Source: Vitellaria paradoxa
Lineage: Eukaryota; Streptophyta; Magnoliopsida; Ericales; Sapotaceae
Length of the DNA: 64,000 nucleotides
NCBI GenBank assembly: GCA_019916065.1
Contig: CM034244.1
Location: 27,148,471 to 27,212,470 of the forward strand
Direction of reading: 5' to 3'
The translations under genes and the position numbers were made by a program. Positions 44,475 through 56,125 of the stretch are shown in pieces. Every line of letters begins with the position of its first letter. Position 1 is the first letter of the stretch. Below the pieces are notes generated by a model. It was not told the DNA's origin and did not search any database. It was given only the letters and a program-made list of their open reading frames with translations.

Positions 44475-44528
44475 CCCCCTTAAAAAAATTTCATCCTCAA
44501 AATTTAGAAGGTAACAAAAGAAAAGAAA

Positions 44529-46045
44529 TCAAGAAAAGACCTAGGATATCAACTTCGCATCTCTGACTCATGTTCCCATGTTGACTCCTCAATGCCATAG
44601 TGCTTCCATAAGACCCTAACTAATGGGATAGTTTTTCTTCAAAGCACTTGCTGTCGAGAATATAAAATTTTCACTGGCTATACCTCATAAGTCACATTTG
44701 AGTCAACCTCAAGCTTGGTCTAGTCCAACGCATATAAAGAGTTTGGGTTATACGTCCAAAGCATGGAGACATAAAACAACCTGATGCACTCTTGAAAGTT
44801 GCCATGGCAAGGCAAGATGGTATGCTACCTCACCATCCTTAGCCAAAAACTTCAAATGGACCAATATATCTTGGGGACAACTTCCCCCTACGCCCAAAGC
44901 AAAATTGACCCTTTCATAGTGAGACTTTCAACAATGTATGGTCTCCCACCTTAAACTCCAATGGTCTCTGTCTCTTGTCAGCATAATTCTTTTAGGGGCT
45001 CTATGTCATCTTGAGTCTCTAATGAATCACTTTGACCTTCTCAGTCATTTCCTGTACAAACTTAAGCTTAGTAATTATAGTTTCTCCAATCTCGACAAAA
45101 CAAATAGGAGATCCTTACGGCCTATTATATACTGGACTAGTAACTATTGTTTTATGTAAACTTATATAGAGAAAGGTGATTCTCTCAACTGCCACAAAAA
45201 TTAAGCACACATGCCCTAAGCATATCCTCCATAGTCTGATTATCCATCGGTTTGAGGATGAAAAGTAGTATTAAATAGTAATTCTGTCCCCATGGCCACC
45301 TAGTGACTCTACCAAAATCGAGAAGCAAAATGCAAGTCTCTATCTGAGAAAGTGGATGTAGGAGCTTTATGAAGCCTTGCAATTTCCTTAGCATGTAGTT
45401 TAGCCAAGACATCTATAGAGTCAGTCAATCGAATTGGCAAAAAATAAGCTGACTTGGTCAACTAATCCACTATCACCAAAATAGTGTTATGGCTTTTGGT
45501 GATTTTAGCAAGCCAAAAACAAAGTCCATCGTAATGTTCTTCCACTTCTACTCTGACACTGGGAAAAGCTGTAAAAGACTAGCTGGTCTCAAATTTATGG
45601 CCTTAACTTGCTAACAAGTAAGGTACCTACTCACAAACATTGTCGCATCTTTCTTTATTCCTACCCAAAAGAATTGACGACATAGGTTGTGGTACGTTTT
45701 CGTACTTTCAGGATGTGCTACAAATTTAGAGTGATGGAACCACCTTAGAACCATATCTCAAAGAGAAATGGGCACATAAAGTCTCCCTAGATACCTCAAG
45801 CCATTATTAGTACCAATCACCCATCTTGGCAACTCATCAGAACTCAGCAACTTAGTCCGAATAGCCTCAGATTCAACATCAGTTCCCTGAACCTCAATCA
45901 CATGACTCAACAGAATCAGGTAAATAGCTAAAGCATACAAAATAGCGTGACCTTCATCTTCTAGAAACTCCAGATCAAACTCACCAAGGCATCCTATCAT
46001 TTCCCACTCTTGCACGGCAAGACCCACTAATGAACCATGAGTCGT
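44529..46045 (-). pseudogene. Element F integrase and chromodomain region (heavily broken)
   Basis: Short open pieces match A and B: the RNase H/integrase tether ([36 protein letters not shown]), core fragments, and a tail reading MRS-stop-YPRSFL at 44529-44560 instead of MRSRYPELFP. Frameshifts and stops separate every block. No functional enzyme is possible. Confidence 0.75.
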
Positions 46046-47260
46046 TTGGCTAAGAGCGTTAGTAACCATATTTGCCTTACCAAGATGATACTGAAGTTCA
46101 AAATTGTAATCCTTCATGTACTCCATTCATCTTCTTTGTCTCAAATTTAGATCCTTCTGAGTGAAAAGATATTTCAAGCTCGTATGATTAGATAACACCT
46201 CAAATTTCTCAACATACTAACAGTGCATCTTGCTTTTCAAAGCATAGATAATTGCTGTCAATTCCAGATAATATACCAGGTAACTATACTCGTGAGTCTT
46301 CAACTACTTAGACCTATAAGCTACTACTCTATCACCCTGCATCAGCACACAACCTAAACCTTTCCTAGATGCATCATAATAAACTAAACAACCCAATCCC
46401 CTCTCTAAGATCATAAGTTCTTTAGCTCCTAAAAAGACTGCTCACACTTCTCATCCCAAACAAACTTGAGCTCTTTCCGATTCAGCCTAACCATTTGCTC
46501 AGCTAACCTTGAGAAGTCACGAACAAATCGTTAATATGTACCCTACCAAACCCAGAAAGCTCTCAATCTTAAAAACTATTCTCAGTCTCGGCCAATCCAT
46601 GACTACCTTAATCTTAGGTTGATCAACTGTAACTCCTTCCCTAAAAATAATATGCTCGAGGAATTTTACCTACTTGAGCCAAAACTCACACTTGCTTAAT
46701 TTAATATAGAATTGGTGGTCCATTAAGGTCTGAAGTACAATTCTCAGGTGCTCCATATATACCTTCTCTAACCAGGAATAAAGTAGAATGTCATCAACAA
46801 ACACGACTACAAACTTATCCGAAAATCTACTAAACACCCGATTCATCAAATCCATGAACATAGCAAGAGCATTGGTCAATCTAAATGGCATCACTAAGAA
46901 TTCATAATGGCTATACCAATTCTTGAATGCTGTCTAGGGAATGTCCTCCTGCTTGACCCTCAACTGGTGGTAACCAGATCTCAAATCAATCTTTTGAGAA
47001 AATGACTGAACCCTTCAGTTGTTCGAACAAGTCATTAATTCTCAATAAGGGATATTGATTCTTGATCGTCACCAGATTTAGCCTTTGATAGTATATACAC
47101 ATTTTGAGTGTTCCATCTTTTTTTGCTACAAATAGTGCTGGTGCGCCCCAAGGTAAACTGCTAGGATGGATAAATCCCTTAAAGTTCAACTCCTCTATTT
47201 GGGATTTTAATTCCATCAACTCTGTTAGTGCCAACTAGTACGAGGCTATTGAAATATATT
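46046..47260 (-). pseudogene. Element F reverse transcriptase and RNase H (heavily broken)
   Basis: The RT N-terminal block ([34 protein letters not shown]) is at 46986-47234 and the catalytic block ([21 protein letters not shown]) at 46670-46894, so the two catalytic aspartates survive. RNase H and its neighbours are in short frames to 46046 (GKANMVTNALS). Several indels. Confidence 0.8.
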
Positions 47261-47488
47261 ATATGCTAGGAACCAAATCAATCTCAAATTTAACCTCCCA
47301 CTTAGGTGGTAATCCAGGCATATCACCTGAAAAAAACATCTGAAAATTCACAAAGTACCTATGGTAACTCAACTTTTTCACCATCATCATCCTTCAAAAC
47401 TATGTAAGCAAATAAGCTGTATAACTCCACTCATCCTTGCCCATTAAGAGAAGACAAGATCCGAAGACTACAGCTATCACTAGAAAGC

Positions 47489-49365
47489 TGATTAGTATGT
47501 ATTATTATATAATTTTATATCTATTGAGCATGCTAATTATGCAATTCCACTTGTTATTGGTGAGGTTTTAGCTTAATTATCTCATCTCCATGCACTCTTA
47601 TTATTGGTGTGTTTCAGGTGATATAATTTGGTGTTTTAGCTTGAAATAACACTAAGAGTGCAGGTGAGGAGGAGCCAAGCAAGCCAGAGTAAGGAAGTGC
47701 AAGAACATGCTTTGGTGTCTTTTGGGGCATTTTGCCGAACACTTGGCACACATGGAGAAAACAGCTTGAAGACAAAAAGGCCGACATGTCCAATGACTTC
47801 CAAGACTTTCTCAATCTCCCAAGTGCCATCCCAAGGAATAGAATCAGTTAGCATGGCTGCCAAGGAAAAGGAGATGGTCCGAAGTTCAAGATGGTTGAAG
47901 TGGTGTGTAGCTGAAGTTCCAACTTGACACCCTATCAGTATTTTAACCATATCTTTTCACTCACAACTCCAATTAACCTGATTCTTCTTGAGTTGGAAAG
48001 AAGACTCAAAGAGCTACAACTTTTATATTTTAGTTGAAGCCTGAATCAATCATCTTCGAGGTCAAAATTGCATTGGAAGTTGAGGATAGAAAGCTATCAA
48101 AAGAAATAGACGACTTCAAGCAGAATTTGGGGAATCAAGGTTCTGTAGTCCAAACCCCCACCCAAATGGTTCGGACCACAGTAAGCTTGTTTGGCCAAAA
48201 TGTGGAAATGACCATTCTGTGGTCTAGACCCCCTTTCAGACAGTCCAGACCACAGTAACCGAGCATGCGCGAGATTAATTCTCACATTTTAGGGTTTCTT
48301 TACAACCCTTTTTATAAACCTTGTAAATGGCCGAACTAGGGGGAGAACTTTTTCATACTTTTCAAATACTTTTGAGAGTTTTAGAATAGTTTTTAGGGAG
48401 TTTTTAATATCTTGCATTGTTTATGGAGATTTTTTAAGTTGGTTTGTTCATTGCTGCAGTTTCATTCGATTACTTTCTTTCAGAATTGTTTAACTTGTAA
48501 GTTTGATTTCGTTTCGCTCTTTAATAGTATGATTTATTCGTTTCAATTGGTAGATCGGTTGATTATGTGCATATTTATTCTTTTTGTTTCATTTAAAATA
48601 ATGCTAGCGTAAAAACCCAAGTTCTTGATTCAACGAATCAAGGAAGGGTAGTTCATGAAACACTATGGGATGTGCATAGATCCTTCGCATGGGTTGCGAA
48701 ACCTCATGCGTAGCAATCTACTATTTTCAAACCTCTTTTAACTTGTTTCGAAAGCATTCAAAAACGAAAACCTCTAACCATATTCGCTAAAATCACTGGT
48801 ATTGGTTTTCGATTATAATTGATTAATACTTTTGAACAAATTAAAAGTAGGATTCAAGTTTAATTCTGATTTCTTTTGTTTGAAAAGACTTTCGAAAACA
48901 AAAGTTTTTAACCATATTCGTTTGAAATCACTGGTACTAACTTTTGGATTTAAAATATTCTCAATATTTTTGAACAAACCCTTAATTCAGATTTGAACCC
49001 AATCATCCCATAGTGAAGTAGTGAACTACCTAGACTTGGAAGTTGAATCAAGAACCTCTTTAATATCATGCTTGTTATTTAATTTAATTTTTGAGTTAAT
49101 CAAATTGCTTTAAAATTTAATTTTATTACATTTTAATTTAATATCACAATTTTTTCACTCCATCATTCTCAACCCAACCATTCTCAGACATCCTATAAAT
49201 CCAAAATTAGTTTAAATTAATTTAGGTTCACCTACTAACTAAGAGAACAAGTCTAGAGCTTATAACAAAGCCCTCCCTGTGGATTCGACCTCAGACTCAC
49301 CGAGTTTAAAACTACGACTACCCTCTTGCACTTGAGAGGTAGAACCCAAACACATTTCAGGGTCA
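47489..49365 (+). repeat. Athila-like LTR d inserted in element F
   Basis: About 1.88 kb interrupting the protease of F: the protease sequence stops at ...CACTAGAAAGC (47488) and resumes at about 49371 (ACATATCTGATTTC). It contains the shared module (about 47937-48110), GATTCAACGAATCAAGGAAG and GTGGATTCGACCTCAGACTC near its 3' end, ending ...GGGTCA. No internal coding part, so it is a solo LTR. Target duplication not clean (AAAGC versus AAAAC). Confidence 0.75.
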
Positions 49366-49790
49366 GTTAAAAAACATATCTGATTTCTTTCAGGAGTAAA
49401 TAGAGTCACTGGACCCTTAAAAAAATCTATCATCGCTAGATAAAATTGACGACCAATTCATGCTGAGACTCACATCAAAGCTTCCCATGTCCAGCACAAT
49501 TAGACAAAAAATTGACAAGTTCTCATAACCTGAAGCCTTGTCCCTGATAATTATCTGATAACCCTTACAGACTCGATAACATAGAATGACCCCTAACCAG
49601 TGTTTCAACTTATAATGATAGAATCAGCTCATCCACCGATAAATTTAATGTAGACATAAATGGTATGACAATAAATGAGTAGGATACTCTAGTGTCAACA
49701 AGAACAGTGGAATTAGTAGCATAGATAAGAAAGGTACCTTTAGTCACTATAGGCTCTGCTCGTCCGTCATTCTGTGTCACAATAAAAACT
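49366..49790 (-). pseudogene. Element F protease (broken)
   Basis: Matches A 13190-13600: the ISDKASGYENLSIF-type block, LIVLDMGSFDVSLSMNW and the region of the DTGAS motif near 49690, now altered. Contains stops. Its C-terminal end lies on the other side of LTR d (47400-47488). Confidence 0.7.
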
Positions 49791-50715
49791 TGCCCTTGGG
49801 TTAGTACTATTGGTGGCTAACCCCCCTTTTAGCCCTACTGGGATCCATCCTGAGCTCTCAATGCTATTGAACCCCACCTGGAACACCCATCTGGTACTGC
49901 TACGCGCCACCCTGAGCATTTCTTTGAAATTAAGTCTGCACTGATTGTGACCCTATTGGCTAATTACTTTGTACTAATTGAGCCAACTGTGAAGGTCTCA
50001 TAACACTACCATTCTCTTGCCTTTGCGGATAATACCTATACACATGGCCCAGTTGGCCACATGTATAGCAAAACTTTGTCTCAGTTCTATTTTCAAATCT
50101 AACTAGTCCACCTTTGAATGGACAATCAAATTGGCAGTGTCCAGGTTATCTGTAGTTATAACAAATAATAGGACTCTGTGTAGGAACCCTTGTTACTACT
50201 GACTAAGTTGGGCTATACTCCCCTATTGAAATTACTATGCCTGTGCCACATATGAAGTTTCTCTCTGTCTTTCCTTATATCTGATGCCCTGCTGTGGAGC
50301 CTTGCCCTATTTAGCTTCATTTTGTACCTTGGTATTTATCAAATTTTTCTTTACTGCCATTACTCAATCAACCAGAACCTCATATATATGAAGCCCTAAT
50401 GGCAATATCTGATCCCTAAATATAGGTCTCAACCCTTTCTCAAATTGTCTATACTTGGTGCATTTGGTAAACACAACTCCTTAGCATATTTAGCCAATGA
50501 TTAAACTTACGTCCATAATCGCATAAGCATTGGCCTTTAATTCAAATTCAGGAACTCGTAAAGCATGGCATCTCTCATAGACTGTGAGAAGAAGTAGACT
50601 CTAAAACACTCCTTGAAAGCATCCCAAGTAAGCGTGGATGCCCCACAAGACTCCTTCATAGTACTCTACCAATCCACTGTAGTTCCCTCTAGCTAAAACG
50701 CAGCAAAGAGGACTT
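49791..50715 (-). pseudogene. Element F gag with zinc-knuckle remnant (truncated)
   Basis: Retains a knuckle CYTCGQLGHVYRYYP (about 50026-50070) and a degraded one near 50140, then gag core sequence up to about 50712. The N-terminal Gly/Arg region and the primer-binding site are absent; CACTA-like DNA starts there. Confidence 0.7.
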
Positions 50716-51475
50716 TTCAATATCTTCCACTGTTAATCATTACCCCTAGTTACTTAGATATGGAAATGAACTAATTAGCTAATGGTGCTTATACGATGGC
50801 CTGGCGTTAATTTATCAACCCCTAGTTGATCGATCATGCACACATGCTTGCTTAGATATGGTAATCAAAGTACTACCGATCATACTTTGACTGATGAAAT
50901 GAACCAATTAGCTACTGGTCTTTATACGACGACTCGACATTACACAGCTTATGACATCAATGGGTTTCGATTTCACATTAAGTAAGTAGACGATAGGCAG
51001 GCTACGCAAAATAGTGGCATCGATTGTCCATCCGTCGACGATGGTTACTACTATAGCCAATTGAATAATATTATCGAAGTCATTTATAATCGCAGTTTGA
51101 GATTTTTATTATTTAACTGTGGCTGGGCCGATCCAATCTGTGAGGTTAAGACTAAAATAAGTACCAGTTTAAATCGGTAAACTTTAACAATTTGTTATAC
51201 TGGGATGCATGAATAAAAGATGTATCTTACATACTGGCATCAATGGCAGAGCAAATTTATTATGTTGTAGATTGAGCCGATCCTAATTGACAAATTGGTG
51301 TTAAAATGTTGAGACGGAGGGTATATTAGATTGAACGTGATGAACCAGATATTAATGCATTCGCCCAATAGGCTTTTGACTAGGATGCAATCGTCCAACG
51401 TGACGAAGATGTTAATTGGGTTAGGGAGACCGTCGAAGAAGATACTGTTGATTTACAAGCCTAATAAAGGGTTAT
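50716..51475 (+). pseudogene. CACTA (En/Spm) transposase C-terminal relic (DUF4216-like)
   Basis: From 50897 the frame reads EMNQLATGLYTTTRHYTAYD then INGFRFHIK, QNSGIDCP, GYYYSQLNNIIEVIYN, RFLLFNCGWADP and, after a shift, SYILASMAEQIYYVVD. This order (YxxYxINGxxFH, QNSG, YYGxLxxIIEL, FxCxW, LASxxxQxFYVxDP) is that of the DUF4216 segment following the TNP2 transposase in plant CACTA elements. Stops and shifts are frequent. A short piece (AATTAGCTAATGGT / AATTAGCTACTGGT, 50773 and 50907) is duplicated. Confidence 0.72.
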
Positions 51476-51559
51476 GTATTTTTTTATCCTAACAAAGTTG
51501 ATTTTAAATATTTATTTTTTAAAATTATAATAAATCTAACTTGTGAACATGTAAGGAGA

Positions 51560-53170
51560 CATATTTGGACGTTCTAGGAGAAGATCTGATCCTAGGAGGA
51601 TGACCGAGTGCCTCGGCATATCTTATGCAGGTAGTAGCTTGGCAGATGCTATCCCGCCATCACCTTCCATGTTGGCATGTCCTTCGATGCACAGTCAGGC
51701 ATCTTCAGTGTCTGACCACACATGGGCAGGTAAAACTTGCTAGTTCAAGGTTCTTGTTTAGCCGTTAAAAAATTTTGTTTGGACTCATTAAACTTAATAT
51801 ATTTGTTTGTAACAGTTTCTCTCACTTCGAGCAGGCCTTCAAGGTCTAGTGGAGGGCCTTCGAGGGGATTATAGTAGTGGAAATGAGGGTTACAGTAGAT
51901 GACCGTGCAATAGGATGACACGCCCTACCCAGTTGGAAATGACGGACAATCCCTCATTTCCCAGCTCAAACATTTGGTCTAAAATCCAATCAGATTCCCG
52001 TTGAACACCCTCGAGTGGGACGCTTTCTCGCCTATTGCATTCGTGGGTCTCTAGGCTGAGGTGTAGGTATCATACTTTCCTATTTCATTTGTATGTGGTT
52101 TTTATACTGAAACTTGTAATATTAAATAATATTCTGTAATTTATCTTCTTTACACCAATGTAGTTGACGTTCCTCTAGACTTTCAGGATGTTATGTACGG
52201 CAAATGCCGGAAGATGTGGAAGGACCATAAGAATAAAACAAGTCTACCTATTGGAAAGGTCATAAGAATGACCCTGATATAGTCGACCGGGTCCCACCGG
52301 GTGTCCTTTCCCACTAGTGGGCTGAGTTCGTCAAGTACTGGTCGAGCCCCAAGACATGGTGAGTAGATTGCAATTTGAATTTCTTTTTATTAAAGTTTTT
52401 AAGTTATAAAGCATAAGTTATAAAAACTAGTCAACAAGAAATGAATATAGGATGAAGCTGCGAGGAACTCGTGGAATAGAGAGATAGAGGGCCCCGACTA
52501 TAAGGAGAGGACTCGACATTTTACACAGATTTGTCATGAGGTAAAACGTTAGCATACCATGTAAAAATTTTGTTTATTTTCATGTCATACAATAATAAAT
52601 TATTAACATATAATTTGCCATTCAACAGAAGACGAAGGGGGCCTGAGGACTTATCAGATGGCCATGTGGTTGATGACTCGACGTACCAATTCATCGGAGG
52701 CTCAGGCCATACAGGTAATTAATTCTTATATTTTAGCCAGTAAGCATGTTTAATTTTGCTTTAGATAATTTAGTTACTTATCTTTCTTAATTTTGCTTTA
52801 AATAATTTAGTTACTTATCTTCTTTATCCATCTTGTCTTGTTTTCCTTAGGCTCAGTTTGAGGTACGTCTGGTCGAGGTGCTGCTAGATGAGAGGGAGTC
52901 CGAGGAAATGAGGGATGAGATATTTTTCTCTATTATCGGACGTAACGGCCATGAATACATGCTCACGTGAGGTGCAGTCATTCCACACTAGTCCATTGCA
53001 CGAGCAGAGTCATCCTTTCAGGCTAGACATCATGACTAAGACTTGCTCCAGACCCTCCAAGTGAAGATGGACACGCAAGAGGCGTTGCTTTGAGTCAAGA
53101 TGATGGCCAAGATGGAGAGGCACCTATCTCAAAGTCAAAGCCATCCTTCTCTCCTCCTCCTCAAGTTAAA
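51560..53170 (+). pseudogene. CACTA second ORF relic (Transposase_24-like)
   Basis: Exon-like blocks in order: FGRSRRRSDPRRMTECLG; VDVPLDFQDVMYGKC and MWKDHKNK; after a shift YWKGHKNDPDIVDRVPPGV and WAEFVKYWSSPKTW; EEAARNSWNRE; then QFEVRLVEVLLDERESEE with GRNGHEYML. Such blocks match the plant transposase of the Ptta/En/Spm (Transposase_24) type often encoded beside TNP2. GT...AG-like gaps separate some blocks. Decayed. Confidence 0.62.
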
Positions 53171-53599
53171 ATATTATTTTTCGTTTTTACAACCAATTAA
53201 AATTTTATAAATTTATTTATTCATGTCTTATTGTCATGTTCTCATTTCGTTATTGTTTCATTATAAGACCCGGATGATGGTGGCTGGCCCTCTTGGATAG
53301 GGTTAGGGTGATTAGATGAAAAAGATCAATACTGATCATTGAAGGACAATGATCAGCACATTTGTATTTTGTATATTTGTATCAAACAAATTTTGTTTTG
53401 TAATTAAATTTCATACTTTTTTGTATGTAGATTTTTGTTTTATTTTATTTAAAAAATTTTTGTTACACGTGCAATTGAAATTATATAACCAAATTAAATT
53501 CAATTTGAAATAAATATTTACAAATAAATATTATAAATAGTAAAATTAAGTGAAGAATTAATAAAAAAGTAATTAAAATAATAAAAAATAATGAAAATT

Positions 53600-54034
53600 A
53601 AAAAAAAAAATTACAAAATTTATTGCAACCACCACAAGCGGTTGCTACTTAGCACCAATTATAATTTAGAATATAATTTAAAAAAAAAAAGGTATTAGTG
53701 ACTACTTCAAGCGGTCGCTAAAAGCAACAAGCGGTCGCGACTAATTACGCACCAAATAGTGGGTCTTGGGCTAATTTTTGCGGGGAAAAAATAGCAACTG
53801 CTTTTGTGGGTATTAGTGGCCGCCAAGAAGAGTTGAATTTTTGCATACAGGCGGTCACTGCACCGTCACAAATGCAATAGTGACTGCCTTAACGGTTGCT
53901 AATACTTTTTAGTGACAAGGTAATTGCAACTCTTCAGTGGCGATCGCCAAGTAGTCGCAAATACATTTTAGCGAACTTTTGCCCCTTTTTTAGTGACCAC
54001 TTTTGGCAGTCACTAAAACCAGTTTTTCTAGTAG
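53600..54034. repeat. CACTA subterminal repeats and eroded terminal inverted repeat
   Basis: Many copies of a GCGGTCGC / GCGGTTGC / GGCGGTCAC word in both directions between 53635 and 54015. The outer end, reverse-complemented, reads CTACTAGAAAAACTGG, matching the CACTACTAGAAAA-type CACTA terminus except for its first bases. No partner terminus could be found at the left side near 50716. Confidence 0.68.
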
Positions 54035-55490
54035 ATTGTTAAATATTTTTAAAAGATAATTGTAGAAGTGGTAATATCATTTTTTTTATTATTTGAACTG
54101 TTTTTATTATTTTTAAATTGCACGTATGACAATTTTCTATATCCACCTTCCCAATGTGAGAAAAGATTGATTTAAAAAAAAAGTTTTAAACATATTTTTA
54201 ATTAATTAATTAATATTTTTTAAATTCTACTATTTTACATGATTATTATGATTTAAAATATTGAATATTTTTTATGAATTATTTTCTTAACTTCAATATT
54301 ATTTCTTTTATTTCATCTATATATCCTCTCGTGAGTTGTATAGGTTATTTTTATTTATTTATTTATTTATTTTTTGATATATGGGTGAGCTGCATAAGTT
54401 AGCCATACTTAAAGCTTTTGTCATGGTCTCACTAAGAGGGTGTTTCGATCTGCAAAATATTTTAAAAAATTTTAATTTTTACTAACTTGTTCAATTTTTC
54501 CTAAATTAAATTTTATCACATATCATTTTTACACAAATTTTTAAGTTTTTTGACAAACCAAACATCATCTAAATTGTAGGATAACTCCTTGTTGACTATA
54601 GATACAAATAATTGAAGTACCACTGTATATTTCATTGTGCAGCTGGGCTGCTCTCTCATTTTTTTTTTCCGTTGTTCATCAACGAAATAAATTGAGCCAG
54701 AGCATGTAAAAAATATTGACTTGTCATTTTCAATCTCTCAATGGTCACTTGGTGTAGTAAAAATCAAAGATTGTGAAAATATTGATTCATCATTTTCAAG
54801 CCATTTTTCTATCATTTGCTATGCAGTAAAAATAAAAGACTATGAAAATAATTGATTAATAAATTTTAAACTCTCTATCATATATACAATCGGATCGAGA
54901 ACACGTGAAAAATATTAATTGATTATTTTCACGTTTTATATTATTCTTTGTAGTAATTAGTTTTAGAGTATTTAGGTTCAATTTTTCTTGTAACTAGTTT
55001 TATAGTGAGGTACTGTTTAGGTGGTTTCCAAGATCAAACCTAGCTAGGATTTTACTTGCTATTTTCGTAAGGGTTCCCTGTTATTAGTCTTACGTTTTTT
55101 CTGTGATTGTTTGATTGTGTTGCTTGGATATATTATTGTTGAACTAGTTTATTTGAGAATTTTCAAAATTGTTTTATTTAATTTAAAACAATTACTATTC
55201 AAATGATAATTTATAGTTAAAACTATTAAAATTAAGTTAATTACTAAATTAAGTTTTAATTTATTGTTACGACGATTTATTATTAAAGTAAGTAATAAAT
55301 ACTTTATCAAAATAATAATATTTTACATTTAAAAATAATTTTTTTTATTATTTACAATTTTTTTTCCGCCAATGTGAACACATAAATTAAGATTAAAAAA
55401 ATTTATTAATGCATGAATCATAGCTTATTTTCCTTTCCAATCTACTGATAAATAATTAATTCATTTAGCATGTTAAAAAGTTTCTTTGTT
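54035..55490. repeat. R monomer RR1
   Basis: Starts TTAAATATTTTTAAAAG as in RL2 and RM, then CTCTCGTGAGTTG, a MITE-1 remnant (54435-54573), the ~85-bp repeats (54715-54960), GGTTCAATTTTT, and a tail not seen in RL/RM (ATGATAATTTATAGTT at 55203 onward) that matches 2953-3232. No coding frame. Confidence 0.65.
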
Positions 55491-55894
55491 TTTTTTCTTT
55501 TTTTCATATAAAAGGGAAAACAACCACCTAAATAGTTTATGCATGGTTATCATGATTTATTATAATCTTCATATATGTAATTTTATATTTTATACATTTA
55601 TCTAAATTTATTTTTGCAAGTATTTCTTTCTTGTAAGGCAGGAGCTTGATTTGTTTTGATGATCTTGTTTCAAAGAAAAACTATAAGTAATATTACAATT
55701 TCACCTTTAAAAAAAAGCAACTTATCAATTAACATAAATAAGTTTCTCTTTTTTATGAATTTTTCACTTCATAAAATTCGTCAAATCTTAATTGTTAGGT
55801 GTCAAATTTTTGTAACTCTTAATGGGTATCTTAGGGGCACTCGTTAATAAGAGCCTAATTAAATATAGTGTGTATCATGAATTATGTTGATATA
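55491..55894. other. AT-rich spacer between R monomers
   Basis: AT-rich, one short open frame (55656-55847) of low complexity with no recognisable motif. Nothing else seen. Confidence 0.4.
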
Positions 55895-56125
55895 ATACGT
55901 CTTATCCCCTAGTAAGAACCTGAATTTATACTTCAGTGGTCACAAATTCAAATCTTTTCAGAACTTTTAGAGAGTTTATTCGATCATTAATTTTAAGATC
56001 TCAAAGATTAGTTGTGATAAGATGTTAGAACCTCTAGAAGGCTTATCTAGTCGTTAATTTTAGAACTCAGAGATTAGTCGAGCCGAGATGCATGCAAACT
56101 GGTTCAGACACACCCTCAATTACAC
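55895..56125 (+). mobile_element. SINE-like element with internal duplication
   Basis: Plus-strand relative of the SINE at 30434-30585: AGATTAGTCGAGCC...CAAACTGGTTCAGACAC at 56070-56115 is its 3' part. The middle is present twice (about 55965-56020 and 56030-56090, both with CGTTAATTTTARGAWCTCARAG-like order in shorter words), and a weak box B (AAATTCAAATC) lies near 55945. An (AT)n tail follows at 56130-56148. Target duplication not found. Confidence 0.55.

Larger units (their letters stand above)
44475..50715 (-). mobile_element. Element F: LTR-less chromovirus relic, split by an Athila-like LTR
   Basis: Minus-strand gag-pol in the same order as A and B, with 44475-47488 and 49366-50715 separated by LTR d. 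The polypurine remnant (CCCCCTTAAAAAAATTTCATCC, plus strand, broken here as CCCCCTTA then AAAAAATTTC) is at 44475. Neither LTR is present: the 3' side meets LTR c and the 5' side stops within gag at about 50712. It is the most decayed chromovirus copy, with many stops and small indels. Confidence 0.85.

Noticed and set aside
47636..47950. Overlapping frames of 70-104 codons on both strands in LTR d
   Set aside because: Both strands open in the GC-richer part of an LTR, no known motif; most likely chance.
52441..52600. Separate host gene exon
   Set aside because: Fits as one block of the CACTA second ORF in order and orientation with its neighbours; no independent gene structure.
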